Source of the DNA: Paralichthys olivaceus
Taxonomy: Eukaryota; Chordata; Actinopteri; Pleuronectiformes; Paralichthyidae
NCBI RefSeq assembly: GCF_024713975.1
Contig: NC_091102.1
Location: 24,153,001 to 24,217,000, forward strand
Length of the DNA stretch: 64,000 nt
Direction: 5' to 3'
The position numbers and the translations under genes are program-made. Each line of letters begins with the position of its first letter. Within the stretch, counting starts at the first letter, position 1. The notes under the pieces are model-generated. The model did no database searches, was not told the DNA's origin, and was given only the letters and a program-made list of their open reading frames with translations. Below are positions 57,391 through 64,000 of the stretch, in pieces.

Positions 57391-59889
57391 AGTGAAAAGT
57401 CATCAGTTGTGGAGAGGAAGGGATGTGAGGAATAATGATGTTTTATGTAGTATCTCCAGGAAGACATTCAATGTGTTATACTTAGTTATTTATACAAAAA
57501 GTATAACAACAAGTTGTATGACATTCAAAAAAGGGAGTGCTAGAAGGAGAACGTTGCCTGGATCCTTTCTCACCATCTCATAGCTGGCTACTGGAGGTCA
57601 TGCCTGTTGGAATTAGTTTAAATCCCACTTCAGTGTGCCTGAGGAACATTTTTGTGAAACTCTCTGCATCATTTTGTGTAAAGAGTACAGAGGCATTTGT
57701 GTTTTATAGAACTACCTGCAACATATATCCACTAAGAGCTCCTCTCTGAGTAGCATTCGTTAATAGGAGGGAAATGTTAATTTTCAAAGCTCGACTCCCA
57801 CATGAAAAGGGATGATTTATTCTCTTTGCCTGCTCAGCCCGACAGTTACTGGGAGGGGACAGTATCTGCGAGTCTTCAAGGAAGAGAGATTCCTTTTGTG
57901 ACTTTATCATAGATTTACCGAAATGTGTGATGCCATGCTCCGGAGGTAGCACATTTGTTCTGTTTGCTTTATCTGTATTTCAGATGTGGCATCTTTGTTC
58001 TATAGAGGAAGGGCAGGTGGATTGATCTGCCAAGAGGGAGAAAAGAGGGAATGCAAAGTCCCTCAGCTGTTAGAGAAACAGATCCTAGATGTGGGAAGGT
58101 TGTAGAGGAATGGGAATTTCTTTGATACAAATGCTCGTACGCATTTTAGGACCTGGCACACATAATACTACAGTGGGTACACATTCAGACACACAGGAAG
58201 TTAGCATGCTTTGGATACAGGATTTTACATCTTGGCCGGAGTATAGTACATTTTGGAATTCCATTTAAGTAACTGAATACCACCAATACATGCTGAAAAC
58301 TTTAAGAAATCAATATTTGAAATCACTTTTTACACACAAGTATGAGTCCATCCTTACAAATTGGTTTATGATCTCTAAAGGATAACGTTATTCATTCTAA
58401 ACACGTGTAGACATGTAGTGGAACCTATGATTTCTCGCATTAAACTGAAAACGAAGTTTTAGTGAAATTTCTGAGAGAGCTGCTAAAATGTAGCTTTGAG
58501 CTGCTAAAAAATGTTGATGCACACATCTGAATCATCCTCAGTTAATACTACGTGTTTAAAGCTACAGTGCTACGGACTTCAGTGTTTCCCCTCTGATTTT
58601 TTTTAGCAACGGGGACCAACCCCTCCAACTTATGAATAAACAAATACATAAACAAATAAATTGATAAATAATAAAATAAATCGTAATGTAATTATTTTGA
58701 CACTCTACATATCAATGCACCAAGGCTTGTGTGCTGAAACACTCAGTAAGGTGGCCTTGCTTCCAGTGCAACCAGGCTCATTAATGAGAGATTTAGCTCC
58801 TCTGCTCTTTTCTAATCACTCACACGTATAATATGTATGCTCCTGGATAAACAGGGCGTCAGATCTTCTGCAACAACAAAGTTAAACACTGTTTTATGTC
58901 ATAATCTGCAGGAGGAATTTTTTTGGTGTGTGTGCGTGTCTGCCTGTCTGTCGCTCTTCACACACACAAAAGTTATTTAGTTCTTAATTGATGTTGAAGT
59001 GCATGCATGCAAAATGGTGGACTATCAAATTGTATAAATACTTCTCATAAACTCTGGAGCGAATCAAACAAACACAAAGTAGGGTTCACTACTGTTCAGA
59101 TCCTAATTACATCTAATTAGTGTTTATTGTAAATGTGTAAAGTGAGCACAGGTCAGTGGGGGAGTGAGGAGGGAGGACATGCAGCACTGTGCAAGGATAC
59201 AGGATTCATAAGGTGCGTCTGCTCTGATCCTGAAGCAGCAGCTGCAAGAATTTTGAGTGGAGGGGAAACCCTTGACTTGCTATGTAAGTAGGATCTCAGA
59301 ACCTAAAGTGCAGACACATGACAAAGGCAGATAATATAAACGTGAGCTACAATGGCACTCAGTAAAGTGCATATCAGTCCCCTTAAAGGTTCAGTGTGTA
59401 CGATTTAGGTGAAAGGGATTTTTGGCAGAAATTGAATGTGAAATAATCCTTGTGATGTTTTCACTAGTGTGTTTCATCTAAATTGTATGAATTGTTGTTT
59501 TCTTTACCAGAGAATGAGCTCTTTATATTTAAATACTTTATATTTACATGGAGGGGGGTCCTCTCTGTGGAGGCAGCCGTGTTTTTTACTGTCGTCCAAA
59601 CTGGACAAACTAAAACCTTTTGAGTTTTCATGACAACTGAAGTTCACCACAGGTTCTCTCTCATGTTTGGAAGGAGAGGGTGAGGTGAGGAGTATTCAGC
59701 TGCAACATGAAACTTCACCACCAGATGTCACAAAATTCTACACACTGAACCTTTAAATGCAACCCATGTAGATTTCAATTTTAATGAATGATCACAAGCT
59801 TACAACAGCGTCTCAACTGATTCTACAAAAACACAATATTCAATTCTTTCTTTTTTTGCAGTGTTCCCTATAAACATGAAATCAGGGCT
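57391..59889. other. Intergenic spacer between copies C and D
   Basis: Same as the A-B spacer, with the MITE at 59383-59756. No gene seen. Carries about 38 bp near 58437 that the A-B spacer lacks. Confidence 0.8.
59383..59756. mobile_element. TTAA-flanked MITE, C-D spacer
   Basis: TTAAAGGTTCAGTGTGTA...TACACACTGAACCTTTAA, orthologous to 6650-7023. Confidence 0.75.
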
Positions 59890-60435
59890 TTATATCACTC
59901 CTATAAAAATGTTGGATTGGAAAAGCTCACTTTTCTGTGTTATGACCAGCAGAGGATGACTCCAACAGTAGTTTCTGTAGAAGTCTATGAGAAAATGATT
60001 CTCACTTGATTCATAATGTCAGTAAACATAAGGAGTTTATGAGTTTATAAGGAGTTATCTCTAGTTTCATGTCTTCTTAAATACAATATGATGTTCATTG
60101 TATAAAATTGCGGTCCATCTACAGTCAACTGTGGCCGTGAGAGCTCAATGTGCTACAAATGTAGAAAACCATGCAAATAGAGAAAACACAATTCATCCAT
60201 TTGACGACACATATGCTGCAAAAGGTCACAACACAAGCAAATACAGAAACTCTTAATTTGCAAGTGTTTTCTTGATTAGCAGTACGTTGAGCCCTCAACC
60301 GCCATACAAATACATCATAAAGCACTACATTAAAGGAATTTTTAGGGTTTATTGCTTTATTTATAGTTTAGTATAGTTTATTGTAGTTTAACTGCCTATT
60401 GATCAAAGCATCCTGTCCTGCCTTTGATCTTGACC

Positions 60436-60446
60436 CTATATATATA
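60436..60446 (+). promoter_or_regulatory. TATA box of eIF4G-like copy D
   Basis: CTATATATATA, 70-80 bp upstream of the ATG, identical to copy B. Confidence 0.65.
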
Positions 60447-60516
60447 GGCGGCAAGAAGCATCTGCATCATATTTTCTGAAGGACCAACATAAAATATTCA
60501 ACTTGAGACAGGAACC

Positions 60517-63500
60517 ATGTCAACTAGTACGAGATTAGATAGTGAACCACGTCCCTCTGAGCAGATCCAGAGGAAAGTCATCCCCTGGAAAGTGACAGCA
60601 GACTTGAAGCTGCACAAGGCTGAGAACCCCTGGGAGTCTTCAGTGAGGACAGGTGTTCACAGCTGCGCAAAGCCAGAGAACGATCCAGAGCAGGTCAAGA
60701 CCCAAGTGGTGTTCAAACTGTTCCGCGGCATCCTTAACAGAGTGACCCCCGAAAAGTTAGATATCCTGGTGAATCAGGTGACTGAACTCGACATCGACAC
60801 CAAGGAGAGGCTGAGCGGAGTCGTAGAGCTCACCTTCGAAAAGGCCATCTCAGAGCCAAGTTTTTCAAGGGTCTATGCCAAAATGTGCCAAAGCCTCAAG
60901 ATGGTAAGTATGGCCTTTTGAATTCTTTGAAATTAAGCCTGTGAATGTTTGTGTGTTGATATTTTAGCTTAGATAGTGACAAAAAGCCTTCAAGTGTGAG
61001 GAATTGGTTCAGAGAAGGAGCACAATATGTGTCTGTGATCTACTAATAAGGACACAATCACTTTAATATAATGATATGATAACCATGTCTGGTATATGTA
61101 ACAGAAACGTGCTCCTGGATTGGTGTTTACCATTCAAGTCCTAGTTTACACATACCTCTACCAGGCTGATGACATGAATTTAGTGCCATAGTTCTGGGCC
61201 AATGGTCAAAGTAATGGGATCGAGGAACTGAGAAGCCATTTGCACTACATAACCCGACCACACGTCCTCTCCTGTCCTGTTTTCTCTCTTTGCAGCTCAC
61301 AGTCCACACCCTAGATGGACTGAAAGTCACTTTCAACAAGCTTCTGCTCCTACGTTGTCAAAAGGAGTTTGAGAAAGACAAAGATGAAATCCTGAAGAAG
61401 AAACAGGAGGAGCTGGAGGCTGCTTCAGGGGTACAGTAACGTATTAAGAACTACCAGTTGGGTTTTTCATTTATGCACAAAGGAAGTCATGGTGATTGAA
61501 CTTGAGTGACTGATGGAGGGGATCCAAAGACAACCACATACTGTGAAAGCATTATGCAAAGATGCTACAGAATCTTATCTATATTTGGAACTGTCATGTT
61601 AAACATCTGGGTTTTAGAGATATAAACTTAACTATCCCTCCGCTAAAGTTTCTTTTTCTTGATCCATAATATTTTCAACATCTTTCCCTGACAGGACCAG
61701 GAGAAGAAGCAGCTCACTGAAGAGTTAGAGGAGATTAAATACAAGGCCAAAAGGGAGTCTGTGAGTAACCTGAAGTTCCTCGGTGAGCTGTACAAACTTA
61801 AAATGCTCACAGATGGCATCGCGTGCGACTGCATTACCAAGCTGCTCAAGGACAATGATGAGGTGTCCCTGGAGTGCCTGTGCACCCTAGTGTCTGCCAT
61901 CGGCAAGCAGCTAGAACTTGGGATAAGAAAGGTACAACACTCACAGTTACATATAGAGGAAGTGTGTGGTAGAGAGGAAATTAAGTTCACATGCATACTC
62001 ATTACATGTATATTAGTTCTAATGAATGTGTAGCTGGATTAAGTTTTAATTTGTGCTTGTCTTCAGACTTGTTTGGACAAGTGTTTTGATCAGATGAAGC
62101 AGATTGTAACGGTGAAGAGTACCAGCAACAGGATCTGCTTCATGTTGCAGGATGTGCTTGAACTTCGACTTGTAAGTTACAGAAGCAACACAAACCACAG
62201 ATTTACACAAGGATATGCACTGGCAATCATGAGACAAATAAAGCAAAGTGCTTATGAATAGAACCAATCAGATCACAATGATTGATGCAAGTCCATCAGT
62301 GCTGAGACCTGCTTTCAAAATTGTTATGCAAAGAAAATGAAAATGTCAGAACACATTCACTGATCCACTGTGTGGACCACTATCAGCAAAATCTGACAAA
62401 GAATGTATTAGTTCAGCAGAATCAACAGAGCATTGCACCATATTACTTGGAAATATGATTCTATGTCACATTGTGCTGATCATCCAACACTATCCTGTTT
62501 ACTGAAGGATCAGTGGGTTTAATCATTTCTTACATTATTTGTCCTATCTTGTTCTCATTTATGTATTTTGTGTTCATGACTATAGGTATTATGTTGAATA
62601 TGTTATCAGTCCCTTATTAATTAACATTTTATTTACATTTCACATAACTCATTTTCTTATTTCCGCTCTTCTAAGAAAGTATATATTTTCTGACGTCTAA
62701 TATTCCTTGTTTGGGTCGATCTTGTCAAAAGTGGAACTGTTAGTAAAATATTTATCATTTATCACCTGTGTCCTGCACTCTCCATCTCTCTCCCTTCCAC
62801 CCATTACAGAACAAGTGGGTTCCCCGGCACAAGGACCAGGGCCCCAAGACCATTGGCGAGATCCGCAAAGAGGCTAATCTGGAGGGCCAGCGGTTCAACC
62901 AGCAGCCCCACCGACGAGAGCACCGATGGTTCAACCAGCAGCCTGACCGACGGGACAATCAACGGTTCAACCAGCAGCCTGACCGACGGGACAATCAACG
63001 GTTCAACCAGCAGCCTGACCGACCGGACAATCAACGGTTCAACCAGCAGCCTGACCGACGGGACAATCAACGGTTCAACCAGCAGCCTGACCGACGGGAC
63101 AATCAACGGTTCAACCAGCAGCCTGACCGACGGGACAACAGAGAGTTCAATCAGCAGTCTGATGGACGGGACAACCGACAGTTAAACCAGCAGTCCGACC
63201 GACAGAGAGGCCAGCAGTTCAACCAGCAGCCTGACAGACAAGTCGGTCGATGGTATCAGCACCACAGCACCTTCAACTCCACCAAGCCCAGTTTGACGGA
63301 GGAACAGCTTGAAAAGAAGTCCAGCGCCATCATCAAGGAGTACCTGAACATCAATGACATGAAGGTACGCTGATGAGCAGTTGTTAGAAGAATGAAATGA
63401 TACCTTTAGCACCACTTTCCTTGACAGTTCCTTACCTCATTTCCTGTGGCTGCTTCACAATAAAAGTCGCTGTGTAGTTTGCTGGGTGAACAGTTTTAAT

Positions 63501-64000
63501 GTGAAGCGGTAGCAGCACTTTGACTTCTCGCAGTAATAGTTACAGTTATGACCGTTACACTGAAGTTTCTGTAAACATCATCATTTATCTCTGTCTGTGT
63601 TATGTCCCTCACTGTCCCAACAGGAGGCGCTGCAGTGTGTGCAAGAGTTGAAGAGCACTCAGCTGCTATTCCTTTTTGTGAGAAAAGGGCTGGAGTACAC
63701 GCTGGACCGCAACGCCACCACCAGGGAGCGCATGGGCCTGCTGCTGCACCAGCTCATAAAGAGTGGCATCCTCCCACCTGAGCAGTACTGTAAAGGGTCA
63801 GTGTTGAGTTCCACAGAGGTTTCACAAAAACAAAACCAGCCAAATGCTAATTCAGTTGGAAAATCTTCTTTTTGTCATCTTATTAAAAACCTTCAACTAG
63901 TTTTTTTTGTTTTGTTTTGTTAAATCTTCAAATACATATTGAGATGTGTGCTCTCTGTTTGTTCAGGCTTCAGGGAATCATCGAGGAAACTGAGGACCTG
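60517..64000 (+). CDS. eIF4G-like protein, copy D (3' end outside window)
   Basis: Exons 60517-60903, 61296-61430, 61695-61931, 62067-62171, 62810-63364, 63624-63796 and the start of the next at 63967. MIF4G is intact. Two in-frame length changes set it apart: a 6-nt deletion in exon 2 removes Asp-Asn (KDKDEILKK instead of [11 protein letters not shown]), and the linker has one extra 12-residue unit (10 in all). Other changes: HTLDGLK for HTPDGLK, the first repeat PHRREHRW, and a PDRPDNQR unit. From 63166 to the window end it is identical by eye to copy A bases 1-835, including the RQRGQQ unit and intron variants that B and C lack. Reading frame intact throughout the visible part. Confidence 0.9.
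62894..63253 (+). repeat. 36-bp coding minisatellite, 10 units (copy D linker)
   Basis: Ten 12-codon units, one more central [16 protein letters not shown] unit than B and C. Contains PDRPDNQR and PDRRDNRE variants. Confidence 0.95.

Overview
The window looks like nuclear DNA of a ray-finned (teleost) fish. The genes are split by many short GT-AG introns, and the repeats (L1/Tx1-clade LINEs, L2/Rex-type LINE tails, a tRNA-headed SINE, a Ty3/Gypsy element, hAT and TTAA-type MITEs) are a typical teleost mixture. No species call is possible from the sequence alone.

Main content: a tandem, same-strand array of a shortened eIF4G-like translation initiation factor gene. Copy A (1-2488) lacks its 5' part because of the window edge. 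Copies B (7784-12893) and C (50092-55202) are complete with 13 coding exons and 801 codons each. Copy D (60517-64000) runs off the right edge. Each predicted protein has the eIF4A-binding MIF4G domain, the MA3 domain and the C-terminal W2 domain, but begins downstream of where eIF4G1/3 carries its PABP- and eIF4E-binding regions. The MIF4G-MA3 linker is a ([12 protein letters not shown])n 12-residue repeat with 9 units in B and C and 10 in D. All three visible 3' ends carry the same 812-bp hAT insertion, whose 8-bp target duplication contains the stop codon, and the same ~455-bp solo LTR further downstream. Both insertions therefore predate the amplification.

Layout: 1-2488 copy A; 2493-7158 its 3' UTR, repeats and spacer; 7159-12893 promoter and copy B; 12898-15113 the 3' flank of B. 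From 15114 to 49464 an unrelated, transposon-rich 34-kb block replaces about 2.45 kb of the usual spacer. Then come C, a normal spacer and D. The first 835 bases of the window and the last 835 match base for base by eye at a distance of 63,165 bp, although B and C differ from both, which suggests a higher-order repeat or an assembly effect.

The 34-kb block holds, in order: a 5-HT3-type receptor last-exon relic, a tRNA-Asp-like fragment, a LINE endonuclease relic, minisatellites, the 3' part of a 5S rRNA gene (minus), an L1/Tx1 LINE interrupted by a young minus-strand Ty3/Gypsy element (21518-30012; 918-bp LTRs), a second internally deleted Tx1-like LINE, a small RING-finger gene or pseudogene lying between fold-back repeats, a diverged tandem duplication, the first 27 nt of a 5S gene (plus) fused to a LINE-like 5' end, a solo LTR with 5-bp target duplication, about 10 kb of largely featureless AT-rich DNA, and SINE and LINE tails.

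The most interesting signals are: the amplified eIF4E-binding-less eIF4G paralogue with an expandable Q/N/R-rich linker; a near-textbook -1 frameshift signal between gag and pol (T TTA AAC followed by a perfect 13-bp hairpin); two 5S rRNA gene fragments broken at the same place with a 6-nt overlap, as expected for a 5S-targeting retrotransposon or an inversion; and the RING gene enclosed by fold-back repeats.
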